Shown: piece after piece, positions 42,416-51,093 of the stretch
Position numbering within the stretch: position 1 is the stretch's first letter
Layout of the letters: the number at the start of each line of letters is the position of its first letter
Assembly: GCF_003569785.1 (NCBI RefSeq)
Contig: NZ_KZ983991.1
Coordinates: 1-64,000, forward strand
Direction: 5' to 3'
Length of the DNA stretch: 64,000 nt
DNA from: Leucobacter sp. wl10
GTDB lineage: Bacteria; Actinomycetota; Actinomycetes; Actinomycetales; Microbacteriaceae
Program-made: the position numbers and the translations under genes
Notes under the pieces: model-generated
Database searches by the model: none
Told to the model about the DNA's origin: nothing
The model's input: only the letters and a program-made list of their open reading frames with translations

Positions 42416-43063
42416 ATGCTGACTGCTCCCTGGAACATCATCCTGACCGTCCTCTTCGCGTTCACCGGCCTCTACTGCGCGGTGCGCCTGTTCACCCATC
42501 GTCCGCGCGGGAAGAGCGGATGGGGCGCGGGCTTCGACTCGACGGTGATCCACGTCACCCACGCGGTGATGAGCGTCGCGATGATCGCCATGTGCTGGGT
42601 GATGGTGTTTCCCGATGCTCTCAACTGGGCTCAGATCATCCTGTTCAGCGCGCTCGCGCTGGCGCTCGTGCCGGGTCTCTGGAGGGCGCCGCTCGTCTCC
42701 CGTCGGGTCGATCTCGCCGGCCACATCTGGCTCGGCGCCGCGATGGTGTGGATGATCGCGGCGATGCCGCTGCTCATGGCCGGCATGGGCGGAAGCATGG
42801 CCGGCATGGGCGGAAGCATGGACGACGGCATGGGCGGAAGCATGGCCGGCATGGGCGAGGCGCAGGGCGACGCGATGATGATGGCGATGTCGACGCCCGC
42901 GTGGGTCGACGCCGTGAACGCGGTATTCGTGGCGGGCAGCCTGGCCTTGACGCTCTGGTGGCTGTACCGCGCGGTCACGATCCGCGGCCAGCGGCTGCAC
43001 GAGCTCTGCCACAGCCTGATGGCGGTCGGGATGGCGGCGATGCTGGTGCTCATGAACGCGTAG
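42416..43063 (+). CDS. DUF5134 family Met-rich membrane protein, probably copper related
   Basis: This 215-residue protein has about six membrane helices. A Gly/Met-rich loop (residues about 120-160) contains three MGGSM repeats and ends DAMMMAMS, giving many thioether ligands on one side of the membrane. His residues lie at the ends of helices (VIHVTHAVMS). ATG 42416 is chosen because TATGAT ends seven bases upstream and the upstream ATG at 42404 lies within the operator. Coding direct repeats (GGCATGGGCGGAAGCATGG) cause the peptide repeats. The operator it shares with the copA operon suggests copper handling under BlaI control. DUF5134 function is otherwise unknown. Confidence 0.8.
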   Translation: MLTAPWNIILTVLFAFTGLYCAVRLFTHRPRGKSGWGAGFDSTVIHVTHAVMSVAMIAMCWVMVFPDALNWAQIILFSALALALVPGLWRAPLVSRRVDLAGHIWLGAAMVWMIAAMPLLMAGMGGSMAGMGGSMDDGMGGSMAGMGEAQGDAMMMAMSTPAWVDAVNAVFVAGSLALTLWWLYRAVTIRGQRLHELCHSLMAVGMAAMLVLMNA

Positions 43064-43095
43064 CCGCCCGCCCTCGGCTCCAGAGCTTCGCGCGT

Positions 43096-45342
43096 CTACT
43101 CGGTGCGGCGGAAGTTCTGGAGCCGAAGGCTGTTGAACACCACGAGCACCGAGGAGAGCGCCATCGCGCCGGCCGCGATCAGGGGGTTCAAGAACCCGGC
43201 TGCGGCGATCGGGATCGCCGCGATGTTGTAGCCGAACGCCCAGCCGAGGTTCGCCCGGATCGTGCGGAGGGTTCGCCGCGACAGCTCGATCGCCTCCGGG
43301 ATCACGGCGAGGTCCTCTCGCACGAGGATGATGTCGGCGGATTTGAGGGCGATGTCCGTGCCTGTCACGACCGCGAGGCCGAGATCCGAGGCCGCAAGAG
43401 CCACGGCGTCGTTGATCCCGTCGCCGACCATCGCCACGCGCTCCCCCCGCGCCTGCAGCGATCGGATCACATCGGCCTTCTCCGTCGGCATCACTTCGGC
43501 GTACACGGAGTCGATGCCGAGCTTGGCCGCGATCTCCTCAGCCGCGGGGCGGGAGTCGCCGGTGAGGAGCGCGGTCTTCAGCCCCTGCTTCTGCAGCGCC
43601 CGGACCGCGGCTCGGGCGCCCGGCTTGATCGTGTCCGTCAGCCCAAGCCTGCCGATGAGCCGTCCCGCGTGAGCGACGAACACCGGAGTCTCGGCCGCGC
43701 TGTCCGTCTCCCCCAGCGCGAGGAGCGTCCGCTCATCCGCCGGGATGCCCCGTTCCCGCATGAACGCGAGGTTGCCGACGAGCGCGGCCTCACCCGACAC
43801 CGTGCCGGCGGCGCCCCGCCCGGGCACCGCTGAGAAGTCGCGCACGCGCTCGAGGTCGGCGACCCGCTGCGCCGCCGCTGCGAGGACGGCGCGGGCGATG
43901 ATGTGCTCCGATCCCTGCTCCACGGAGGCGGCGACCCGCAGCAGCTCGTGCTCCGGCACGCCCGGCGCGGTCGCGATGCCGGTGACGGTCATCTCGCCCG
44001 TGGTGAGGGTGCCCGTCTTGTCGAGCACCGCGGTGGTGATCGTTCCGCTCGCCTCGAGGGCGTCCTGCCCCTTGACGAGGATCCCGAGGCTGGCGCCCCG
44101 GCCGATGCCGACCATGAGCGCGGTCGGGGTCGCGAGGCCCAGCGCGCAGGGACAGGCGATGATGAGCGTCGAGATCCCGATGCCGAACGCCTGCTCGAAC
44201 GAGCTGCCGGCGAGCATCCACCCTGCGATGACGAGGATCGCGAGCACGATCACGGCGGGCACGAAGTAGCTCGTGACCCGGTCGACGAGGGTCTGCACGC
44301 GGGCCTTGCGGGCCTGAGCCTGCTCGGCGAGAGCCGCCATCTGGGCGAGCTGCGTGTGAGCACCGACCGAGGTCGCCCGCACCTCGAGGCGCCCGTTCGT
44401 GCTGATCGTGCCGCCGACCACCGCATCGCCGGCCCCGAGATCGGCGGGAAGCGGCTCGCCCGTGAGCATGCTCGCGTCGATCGCCGCGGATCCGTCGACG
44501 ATGACGCCGTCGGCCGGCACGGTCTCACCGGGGAGCACGACGAACACCTCGCCGACGCTCAGCTGGGCCGCGGGAACGAGGTGCTCCGAGCCATCGCGCT
44601 GAACCCGGACGTGGGTCGCGGCGAGCTGGTTGAGGGCCCCGAGCACGTCACCGGCCTTGCGGCGGGAGCGGGTCTCGAAGTAGCGCCCGGCGAGCTGGAA
44701 CGTGGTCATGCCGGCCGCGACGTCGAGGTAAATGGAGTTCGCACCCTCCGGGGTATCCCCGAAGCCGAGCCAGTACCCGCCCCCGCCTCCGCCGACGCCG
44801 AACAGCAGGGTCACGACCGCCCACCCGAAGGACGCCGCGATCCCGAGCGAGACCAGCGTGTCCATGCTGACGGTGCCGTGGCGCAGGTTGCGCAGGGTCG
44901 CCCGGTGGAAGGGCCAGGCCGCCCAGGTGACGATCGGGACGGCCAGCGCCACGCAGAGCAGTTCCCAGCCGGGGAAGCGCCAGGCGGGCACGAGGGCGAG
45001 CAGGATCGTGAGGTCCATGATCGGAACGGTCAGGATCGCCGCGAGCAGCAGCCGTCTCCGCAGAGAGGTGATCCGGACCTCGGTGGCGCGCTTGGACCAG
45101 GCGTCGTCGGCGTCGTCGTGGACCCGTGCCCCGTACCCGGCCTTCTCGATCCGCTGCAGCGCCTCCGCCGCCCGGTCGGCTTCGAGACCGGTGACGATGG
45201 CGCGCTCGGTCGCGTAGTTCACGCTCGCGGTGACGCCGTCGATCTTGTTGAGCGCGCGCTCCACGCGGCCGGCGCAGGCGGCGCAGGTCATCCCCGAGAC
45301 GTCGAGCTGCAGAGGCTCGACGAGATCATGCGCGACGGTCAT
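43096..45342 (-). CDS. copA: Copper-translocating P-type ATPase (P1B-1)
   Basis: This 748-residue copper-exporting ATPase has an N-terminal heavy-metal-associated domain with GMTCAAC (Cys20, Cys23). Eight membrane helices follow, with the CPC ion-transport motif (IIACPCALGLATPTALMVG, about residue 397), DKTGT phosphorylation site (about 440), and HP-region and GDGIND hinge. GGAGGAG lies about ten bases upstream of ATG 45342. It overlaps the ctaG gene by ATGA and is second in the operon, under the BlaI-type operator at 47415. Close linkage to oxidase-assembly protein CtaG suggests that it supplies or detoxifies copper around cytochrome oxidase. Confidence 0.95.
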   Translation of the reverse strand: MTVAHDLVEPLQLDVSGMTCAACAGRVERALNKIDGVTASVNYATERAIVTGLEADRAAEALQRIEKAGYGARVHDDADDAWSKRATEVRITSLRRRLLLAAILTVPIMDLTILLALVPAWRFPGWELLCVALAVPIVTWAAWPFHRATLRNLRHGTVSMDTLVSLGIAASFGWAVVTLLFGVGGGGGGYWLGFGDTPEGANSIYLDVAAGMTTFQLAGRYFETRSRRKAGDVLGALNQLAATHVRVQRDGSEHLVPAAQLSVGEVFVVLPGETVPADGVIVDGSAAIDASMLTGEPLPADLGAGDAVVGGTISTNGRLEVRATSVGAHTQLAQMAALAEQAQARKARVQTLVDRVTSYFVPAVIVLAILVIAGWMLAGSSFEQAFGIGISTLIIACPCALGLATPTALMVGIGRGASLGILVKGQDALEASGTITTAVLDKTGTLTTGEMTVTGIATAPGVPEHELLRVAASVEQGSEHIIARAVLAAAAQRVADLERVRDFSAVPGRGAAGTVSGEAALVGNLAFMRERGIPADERTLLALGETDSAAETPVFVAHAGRLIGRLGLTDTIKPGARAAVRALQKQGLKTALLTGDSRPAAEEIAAKLGIDSVYAEVMPTEKADVIRSLQARGERVAMVGDGINDAVALAASDLGLAVVTGTDIALKSADIILVREDLAVIPEAIELSRRTLRTIRANLGWAFGYNIAAIPIAAAGFLNPLIAAGAMALSSVLVVFNSLRLQNFRRTE

Positions 45343-47402
45343 TTCTGGGTCTCCTCCTGGGGGTGCGGTTGCGCTCGTGCGGGCCCGGGACCCGGCTTCC
45401 GGCTCGCGAGCTTCTCGAGCATGCGGTTGTAGTCGGCGAACTCCTCGTCGCGGCCGGAGTCCATGTGCCGATCCTTGCGCCGCGCCTCCTTCGCGTCCTG
45501 CCGCGACCACTGGATGCCGAGCACGATGATCACGAGCAGCAGCGGGAGCTCGCCACCGGCCCAGGCGACTCCGCCGCCGAGATACTGTGAGGCCTGGAGG
45601 TCGGCCCAGGGCAGTCCGAGGTAGAGGTAGAAGTTCTCGGCGATGATCCGGCCTCCTGACATCAGGATCACGCCGAAGAACGCGTGGAACGGCATCGCCG
45701 CCAGCACGAAGCCGAGCTTGCCGATGTGCGGCAGCGGCCGCGGCGGGCGGTCCACGCCGATCACGAGGCTGTAGAACAGGTAGCCCGCGATGACGAAGTG
45801 GACGTTCATGAGCTGATGCGCCCAGTGGAAGCGCATCGCCACCCCGAACAGGCCCGAGAAGTACAGGCCGTAGTAGGAACCCACGAACAGGGCGAAGACG
45901 ATCAGCGGGTTGTAGACGAACCGCAGCGCCTTCCAGTGCAGCACCCAGGTGATCCAGTCGTGCAGGCCGGCGGGGCGGCCCGGGTCCGATCGGGTGGCCC
46001 GGAGCAGCAGCGTTATCACGCCGCCCATCACGAGCAGGATCGGGGCGAGCATGTTCAGGCTCATATGCACGATCATGTGCGTGCCGAAATCGGGCGCCGA
46101 GTACTTGCCGAACCCGGAGCTCGTGGCGAACACCACCACGAACCAGCCCGCGATCCACGACACTGTGCGTCCGACCGGCCACCGGTCTCCGCGCGAGCGC
46201 AGCGTCCGCACGGCCCAGAGATAGACGAGCACCGCGGTGACGGAGATCACGATGAAGAGGATGTTCGGGCGCCAGTTCGTGAACCACACGAGCATGGACG
46301 GCGGCGCCTCGACGTCGAACCCCATGAACACCTGCGAGATGCTCGTCGGCACGAAGTAGTTCGGGGGCGGGACCCGGGTCATCGCTGCGGTCACACCGAC
46401 CCAGCCGCCGATCGCGACCGTCGCGACCGCGAGGGACCGGGCCGCCGCGCTCCGCCGGATCGGCCCGCCCTGCGCGCGCCTCCAGATGACGAGCGCGGGC
46501 ACGAGGATCGCCAGACACGCCCAGCGCGCGACGATCTGCCATCCCGTGACCGAGTCGAGCAGAGCCGATCCGGCGAGCTTGAACCAGGCCAGCAGGAGGT
46601 CTGAGGCGACGATCACCGCGAGCCCCACGGCGGCGAATCGGAAGAACCGCGTCGAGATCTCCGGCGCCAGCGTCCGGCCCGCCGCGGCCCGCATCGCGAT
46701 GACCAGGACGGTGCCGAAGACGGCATTCGCGAGGAGCGTCTGGTAGGCGCCGGCGTCGCTTCCGAAGTCGTGATTCGGGCCGACGAGGATCTGCCCGACG
46801 ACGACCGGAGCGAGCACCCCGAAGAGCGACGCCCACAGCGGGATCAAGAGTCCCGTCCAGCGCGTCGCGAACATGCTGGCGAAGAAGGTCACCATGGCGG
46901 CGAGCATCGACACAGTCCAGGCGCGCGGGAACGAGCCCGACTCGTACAGGAACGACAGTGCGCCGGGCTCGCCCACGCGCAGGAACGGGAAGCCGTTGCT
47001 GTCGAACATCTCGAGCAGCACCATCGAGGCCGACACCGTCGCCCACGCCCCGGAGGCGAAGCGCAGTACCGCGAGTTCGAGGTCCACCCCGATCTGGAGA
47101 GCGTCCCTCCCCCTCGCGTCGCGGAAGAACAGCAGGGAGAGCAGCGCGCCGAAGGCCACCATCGAGGCGAGGTCGCCGAGTCCCTGCCCGAGCGCGGTCA
47201 GCACGGCGACGTCCATACCCGGGAAGCCCGTCTGGAGCTTCTCGTAGGGCGTCGAGCCGGATTGCACCGTGAGCACGATCGGGGGGACGACCACCAGTGC
47301 CAGCGTCAGCGCGGCGATGGCGGACGCCGGTCCCCACCGCAGCGCAGACCGCTCCCCGTGCTCAGTATTCGCTTCCATCGCCCCTCGATCCTCGGCCGGC
47401 AT
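45339..47402 (-). CDS. CopD-CtaG fusion, cytochrome c oxidase assembly protein
   Basis: This 687-residue membrane protein has two parts: an N-terminal CopD-like half (residues 1-330) with about eight helices, and a C-terminal CtaG (caa3-type) half (340-640) with His-containing helices (GTHMIVHMSLNMLAP, MRFHWAHQLMNVHFV). A cytosolic tail has basic and Lys/Arg-rich residues. CtaG proteins help insert copper into cytochrome c oxidase; CopD modules move copper across the membrane. The reverse-strand TAGCCT box at 47417-47412, overlapped by the BlaI-type operator, is nine bases from ATG 47402, so the transcript is nearly leaderless. A second, stand-alone CtaG is at 60982. Confidence 0.92.
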   Translation of the reverse strand: MPAEDRGAMEANTEHGERSALRWGPASAIAALTLALVVVPPIVLTVQSGSTPYEKLQTGFPGMDVAVLTALGQGLGDLASMVAFGALLSLLFFRDARGRDALQIGVDLELAVLRFASGAWATVSASMVLLEMFDSNGFPFLRVGEPGALSFLYESGSFPRAWTVSMLAAMVTFFASMFATRWTGLLIPLWASLFGVLAPVVVGQILVGPNHDFGSDAGAYQTLLANAVFGTVLVIAMRAAAGRTLAPEISTRFFRFAAVGLAVIVASDLLLAWFKLAGSALLDSVTGWQIVARWACLAILVPALVIWRRAQGGPIRRSAAARSLAVATVAIGGWVGVTAAMTRVPPPNYFVPTSISQVFMGFDVEAPPSMLVWFTNWRPNILFIVISVTAVLVYLWAVRTLRSRGDRWPVGRTVSWIAGWFVVVFATSSGFGKYSAPDFGTHMIVHMSLNMLAPILLVMGGVITLLLRATRSDPGRPAGLHDWITWVLHWKALRFVYNPLIVFALFVGSYYGLYFSGLFGVAMRFHWAHQLMNVHFVIAGYLFYSLVIGVDRPPRPLPHIGKLGFVLAAMPFHAFFGVILMSGGRIIAENFYLYLGLPWADLQASQYLGGGVAWAGGELPLLLVIIVLGIQWSRQDAKEARRKDRHMDSGRDEEFADYNRMLEKLASRKPGPGPARAQPHPQEETQK

Positions 47403-47414
47403 ACTCGTACAAGG

Positions 47415-47427
47415 CTACAAGATGTAG
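47415..47427. promoter_or_regulatory. BlaI/CopY-type operator of the ctaG-copA operon
   Basis: CTACA-AGA-TGTAG is the same 13-bp dyad as at the centre of the 42380 site. It overlaps the predicted -10 hexamer of the ctaG-copA transcript. A further TACA half-site precedes it at 47408-47411. The BlaI gene is 900 bases away. Confidence 0.7.
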
Positions 47428-47466
47428 ACCCCGGGGACCTGGGTGCAGCACCCTGGTCCGAGAGTG

Positions 47467-48288
47467 TCAGTTCAGGCGCGATGCGAGCCGCAGGCCCTGC
47501 GGCAGCCGGCGCCGAGAGGCCGCGGGCCATCGCTTCCGGGCGAGCCTCTGGGCTCGCAGCCGCATGGCCACGTCCTGCGTCTCCTCGGCCAGCACGACGA
47601 GCGCGTTCGCGAGGTGCGCGGCGCCCACCTGCCTCGCGGCCGCGTCATCGGCCGCGAGTTCGATCTGCAGCCTCGTGACCCGCTCGAGCGAGACACCCGC
47701 GCGCGTTCCCGGCAGGCAGAGCGCGTTGAGCTGGGCGATGCGCAGCGCCAGCCCGTGAAGATGCCGGAGGTGCGCGAACTCGTGCGCAAGGACCGCCTGA
47801 AGCTGAGGCTTCGTCAGCAGCCGCTCCATCGCCGAGGAGACGAAGATCTCGGGTCGGCGACCCGGGACGGCGTAGGCCTCCGGGACTTCTGAGCGGAAGC
47901 GGACGAGTGTGAAACCGATCCGCTCCTCACGGGCATAGGCGATCGCCTCGAAGGGCGAGCGCGGATCGGGGCGGAGCGGCTGCAGCGACTCAGCGAAGGT
48001 GACGATCACCGCGATGGCGGCACCGAGAACGCCGAGAGCGATCCATCCCGCCGCGGTGATCAGCACGCCGTCCGCACGCGGTTCCGCGACCGTCGAGGAC
48101 ACCGCGGCCGCGACGCTCAGGGAGAGGCCCGCAATGGCGAGCGCCACGCCAGCGGCGAACGATCCGAACCAGGCCGTCAGCGCGACCCTCGGATGCAGCA
48201 GCTGCCAGTTTCCCAGCGTCAGCAACCGCGGACACAGCAGGGCGAGCAGCAGCGCCGCGCCGACCAGGCTCAGGGCGAGTATCAGCAC
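47467..48288 (-). CDS. M56 family metallopeptidase (BlaR1-like)
   Basis: This 273-residue membrane protease has about four helices and a zinc site HEFAH around residue 168 (VLAHEFAHLRHLHGLAL), with a conserved Glu later (LQIELAADDAAARQ). It has no C-terminal sensor domain like BlaR1 of staphylococci, which is normal in actinobacteria. M56 proteases cleave or destabilise the BlaI repressor partner. The gene follows blaI after six bases, so both are one operon. The signal sensed might be copper or redox stress, inferred from the regulated genes. Confidence 0.93.
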   Translation of the reverse strand: MLILALSLVGAALLLALLCPRLLTLGNWQLLHPRVALTAWFGSFAAGVALAIAGLSLSVAAAVSSTVAEPRADGVLITAAGWIALGVLGAAIAVIVTFAESLQPLRPDPRSPFEAIAYAREERIGFTLVRFRSEVPEAYAVPGRRPEIFVSSAMERLLTKPQLQAVLAHEFAHLRHLHGLALRIAQLNALCLPGTRAGVSLERVTRLQIELAADDAAARQVGAAHLANALVVLAEETQDVAMRLRAQRLARKRWPAASRRRLPQGLRLASRLN

Positions 48289-48294
48289 GTCGGG

Positions 48295-48672
48295 CTACCG
48301 GGAGTGGTCGGAGGATCCGAAGGCGTCCATGAGCGCCGCGACGTCGTCATCCGCCAGATTTCCGGCGAACGCCAGGAGCGCCGCGCGCCGATCGGAGGCG
48401 CGCTCCAGCGCCGAGGTCATCGTCTCGCTGGCCTCTTCCTCGCTGGAGCGCACCGGGCGGAAACTGACCTTCCGAGGAGAGTCGCCGACCCGCTCGACCC
48501 GGCCCTTCGCCTCGAGCCTGGTGAGCGTGGTCATCAGCGTGGTGTACGCGGGGATCGGCTCGCTGAACGACGCCCTCAGTTCGCGCGCGCTCACCGGCCG
48601 ATCCCGTTCGCGCAGGCGACGCATGACCTCGCCCTCGAGCCCGCCCCACTCGCGCTTGCGCACACCCGGCAT
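48295..48672 (-). CDS. BlaI/MecI/CopY family transcriptional repressor
   Basis: This 125-residue winged-helix repressor has its HTH at residues 8-75 (LEGEVMRRLRERDRPVSARE, then AYTTLMTTLTRLEAKGRVER, the recognition part) and a dimerisation tail after 90. AGGAGG lies before ATG 48672, and TAGAAT (48696-48691) is a likely -10, giving it its own promoter. No TACA/TGTA dyad is visible at its own promoter. It is in an operon with the M56 protease, its probable inactivator. The likely targets are the ctaG-copA and DUF5134 promoters. Confidence 0.93.
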   Translation of the reverse strand: MPGVRKREWGGLEGEVMRRLRERDRPVSARELRASFSEPIPAYTTLMTTLTRLEAKGRVERVGDSPRKVSFRPVRSSEEEASETMTSALERASDRRAALLAFAGNLADDDVAALMDAFGSSDHSR

Positions 48673-48712
48673 CTTGAACCTCCTGACCCGATTCTACCCG
48701 ATGCCGAACGCG

Positions 48713-50782
48713 TCAGCTCCTGGCGCCGACCGGCTCGCGCCGAGGCTCGCCGACCGGCCCGGCGAAGGCGCGAGCCGCAGCCGGCCGCCGCGTGGCGCGC
48801 ACGCCGTTGAGGATCACGAGCACCTCTGCGATCTCGTGCACGAGGACGACCCCGGCGAGGCCGATCACGCCCAGCAGGGACAGGGGCAACAGGACCACGA
48901 TGATCGCGAGTGCGAGCCCGATGTTCCACGTCATGATGCGACGCCCCCGGCGCGCGTGCGCGAGCGCGCCGGGAATGAGCCGCAGGTCGTGGCCGGTGAA
49001 GGCCACGTCCGCCGACTCGATCGCCGCGGCCGAGCCCTTCGCCCCCATCGCGATGCCGACCGACGCGGTGGCGAGGGCGGGCGCATCGTTGATGCCGTCG
49101 CCGACCATCGCGGTCGGCGCATCAGCGTTCAGGGCGTCGATAGCGGCGGCCTTGTCCGCCGGCAGCTGCTCGGCGCGCACGTCGCCGATGCCGGCCTCGG
49201 CCGCGAGCGCGCGCGCCGTGCGGTCGTTGTCGCCGGTGAGCATCACGGTGCGGATGCCCATGTCGGACAGCATGCGGATGGTCTCCGCCGACTCGGCGCG
49301 GAGCTCGTCGCGCACGCCGATCAGGCCCGCCAGCTCTCCGTCGGCCTCGACCACCACGACGGTCATACCCCGCCCGGCCATCGTCTCGGCGGCCTCGGAG
49401 TGCTCGGCGGGAGAGATCCAGCGGGTGTTGCCGACGCGGACCCTCGCCTCGCCGATGCGGCCCACGATACCGTGGCCGGCCTCCTCCTCGACGTCGCTGC
49501 CGGCCGCGGTGCCCGGTGCGGCCGCGAGGATCGCGGCGGCCAGCGGGTGGGTGCTCGTGGCCTCGAGTGCGGCGGCATACGCGAGCACCTGCTCGCGGGT
49601 GAAGGCTGAGGCCGCGAACACCTCCACGACCTGCGGCTCGTTGCGGGTCAGGGTACCGGTCTTGTCGAGGGCGACCGTGCGGATCGCGCCGAGCTGCTCG
49701 AATGCCTGCCCCGACTTGATGACGACGCCGAACTTCGAGGCCGACCCGATCGCGCTGATCACCGTGACCGGAACCGCGATCGCCAGGGCGCACGGCGAGG
49801 CGGCGACGAGCACCACCAGGGCTCGCTCGAGCCAGGTCGCCGGGTCGCCCACCAGGAAGCCGAAGAGGGCCACGAGCCCCGCCAGCACGAGCACGGACGG
49901 CACGAGCGGCTTCGCGATGCGGTCGGCCATTCGCGCTCGCTCGCCCTTGCGGGCATGGGCCTGTTCCACGAGAGCCACGATCTGCGTGAGCGAGTTGTCC
50001 CGCCCGTCGGCCGTCGCCTCGACTCTGAGCGTTCCTGACCCGTTCACCGCGCCCGCGAGCACCTCTTCGCCCGGGCCGACGGCCACCGGAATCGACTCGC
50101 CCGTCACCGCCGAGGTATCGAGGCTAGAGCGCCCCTCGACGACGACCCCGTCGGTCGCGATCCGCTCGCCGGCACCGATCACCAGGATGTCCAGTTCGCG
50201 GATCTCGGAGACGGGAATCGTCTCCTCCCCGCGCAGCCTCGACACGCGGGCGGTGTCGGGGATCAGCGACAGGAGGGCGCGCAGGCCCTCCTTCGCGCGG
50301 TCCATCGCTCGATCCTCCAGCGTCTCCGCCAGGGAGAAGAGGAACGCCAGCATCGCGGCCTCGCCCACGCGCCCGAGCAGCACCGCGCCGACGGCCGCAA
50401 TCGTCATCAGCAGGCCCACGCCGAGGCGTCCTCGGATCAGGCGGCGCACCGTACTCGGAACGAAGGTGTAGGCGCCCGCGAGCAGCGCGATCCACTGGAA
50501 GACCAGCGCCGCGACACCCTGTCCGCCCCAGTCCAGACCGTAGCCGACCGCCACGGTGAGGCCCGAGATCGCCGACGGGAGTAGCGCGAAGTCCCGCCAC
50601 CAGGGGGGACGCACGGCGTGATCGTCTGCGGATTCAGCCTTGCCGCCGAACATCGGGGGCAGCTCCGGACCGCAGCACGCATCTCCCTCGTCGACCGGCG
50701 GCGCGACCGCCCGGGTGGGCTGAGGCGGATCCGCCTGCCTCCTCGTCTTCGGCTCCTCGGGGCCGCAGCACTCCTCGCTCAT
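48713..50782 (-). CDS. Heavy-metal P-type ATPase, SPC type (P1B-4-like)
   Basis: This 689-residue metal-exporting ATPase has an N-terminal region with two CCGPE motifs (residues about 5-9 and 36-40) in place of an HMA domain. Helix 6 bears SPC (VAASPCALAIAVPVTVIS, about 329) rather than CPC, and DKTGT is at about 374. Helix 8 has HEIAEVL. SPC plus a His-Glu helix 8 matches P1B-4 pumps for Co, Zn or Fe-type metals rather than copper. It overlaps the broken ArsR gene by ATGA, so it lies in that operon. Substrate is an inference from motif class; the twin-CC N-terminus suggests a soft or thiophilic metal such as Cd, Pb or Zn. Confidence 0.9.
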   Translation of the reverse strand: MSEECCGPEEPKTRRQADPPQPTRAVAPPVDEGDACCGPELPPMFGGKAESADDHAVRPPWWRDFALLPSAISGLTVAVGYGLDWGGQGVAALVFQWIALLAGAYTFVPSTVRRLIRGRLGVGLLMTIAAVGAVLLGRVGEAAMLAFLFSLAETLEDRAMDRAKEGLRALLSLIPDTARVSRLRGEETIPVSEIRELDILVIGAGERIATDGVVVEGRSSLDTSAVTGESIPVAVGPGEEVLAGAVNGSGTLRVEATADGRDNSLTQIVALVEQAHARKGERARMADRIAKPLVPSVLVLAGLVALFGFLVGDPATWLERALVVLVAASPCALAIAVPVTVISAIGSASKFGVVIKSGQAFEQLGAIRTVALDKTGTLTRNEPQVVEVFAASAFTREQVLAYAAALEATSTHPLAAAILAAAPGTAAGSDVEEEAGHGIVGRIGEARVRVGNTRWISPAEHSEAAETMAGRGMTVVVVEADGELAGLIGVRDELRAESAETIRMLSDMGIRTVMLTGDNDRTARALAAEAGIGDVRAEQLPADKAAAIDALNADAPTAMVGDGINDAPALATASVGIAMGAKGSAAAIESADVAFTGHDLRLIPGALAHARRGRRIMTWNIGLALAIIVVLLPLSLLGVIGLAGVVLVHEIAEVLVILNGVRATRRPAAARAFAGPVGEPRREPVGARS

Positions 50783-50999
50783 TCGCCATCCTCCATCATC
50801 GTTTCCGTTATCGGTGCCCCGCCGCCGCATCCGGTCGTAGCGCAGTCTGGATCCGGGCAGACCTCGTTCTCGTCGACGGCGAGCGTCACGTCGACCACTG
50901 CGCGGAGCGCGGCGACTCGGGGAGCGAGAGCAGGATCCGCGACCGAGTCGGGTCGGTCATCTCCCGCCCCAGCCGGTTCATCGCATCCGCTCGAGCCAT
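50779..50999 (-). pseudogene. CmtR-like ArsR regulator with internal deletion and frameshift
   Basis: Two frames match the ends of a CmtR-type ArsR repressor. From ATG 50999 comes MNRLGREMTDPTRSRILLSL, the N-terminal helices. A second frame gives VAALRAVVDVTLAVDENEVC followed by PDPDCATTGCGGG, the C-terminal helix and cysteine-rich metal site. The middle, including the recognition helix and wing, is missing, and the join at about 50915-50930 is out of frame. The remaining product could not bind DNA. The 3' part still overlaps the ATPase start by ATGA. Confidence 0.75.
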
Positions 51000-51041
51000 T
51001 ATGGTCAGCACCTGATGACCATACATCAGCTGCTGACCATA
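51000..51041. promoter_or_regulatory. ArsR-type operator of the SPC ATPase operon
   Basis: A nearly perfect 42-bp palindrome is present: TATGGTCAGCA (51000-51010) and TGCTGACCATA (51031-51041), with an inner CTGATG/CATCAG pair (51012-51017, 51024-51029). Reverse-strand TTGCTA-18 bp-TATGGT is a promoter inside it. It stands before the broken ArsR gene and probably served to repress it and the ATPase. Confidence 0.65.
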
Positions 51042-51093
51042 TAGCAAGCACTTTGCGGCCGCGCCTTCGCCGAGATCGTCTCGAACGCGGGCG

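Noticed and set aside
42775..42895. Regular repeats considered as a CRISPR array
   Set aside because: The repeats are short, in frame and encode MGGSM within a membrane protein; there are no spacers of constant length. No CRISPR array or cas gene was found in the window.
43096..47337. One long frame of 1413 residues that seems to fuse copA with an upstream domain
   Set aside because: Its first part is an out-of-frame reading of the CopD-CtaG gene. copA has its own ATG at 45342 with GGAGGAG, and its N-terminal HMA domain is complete there.
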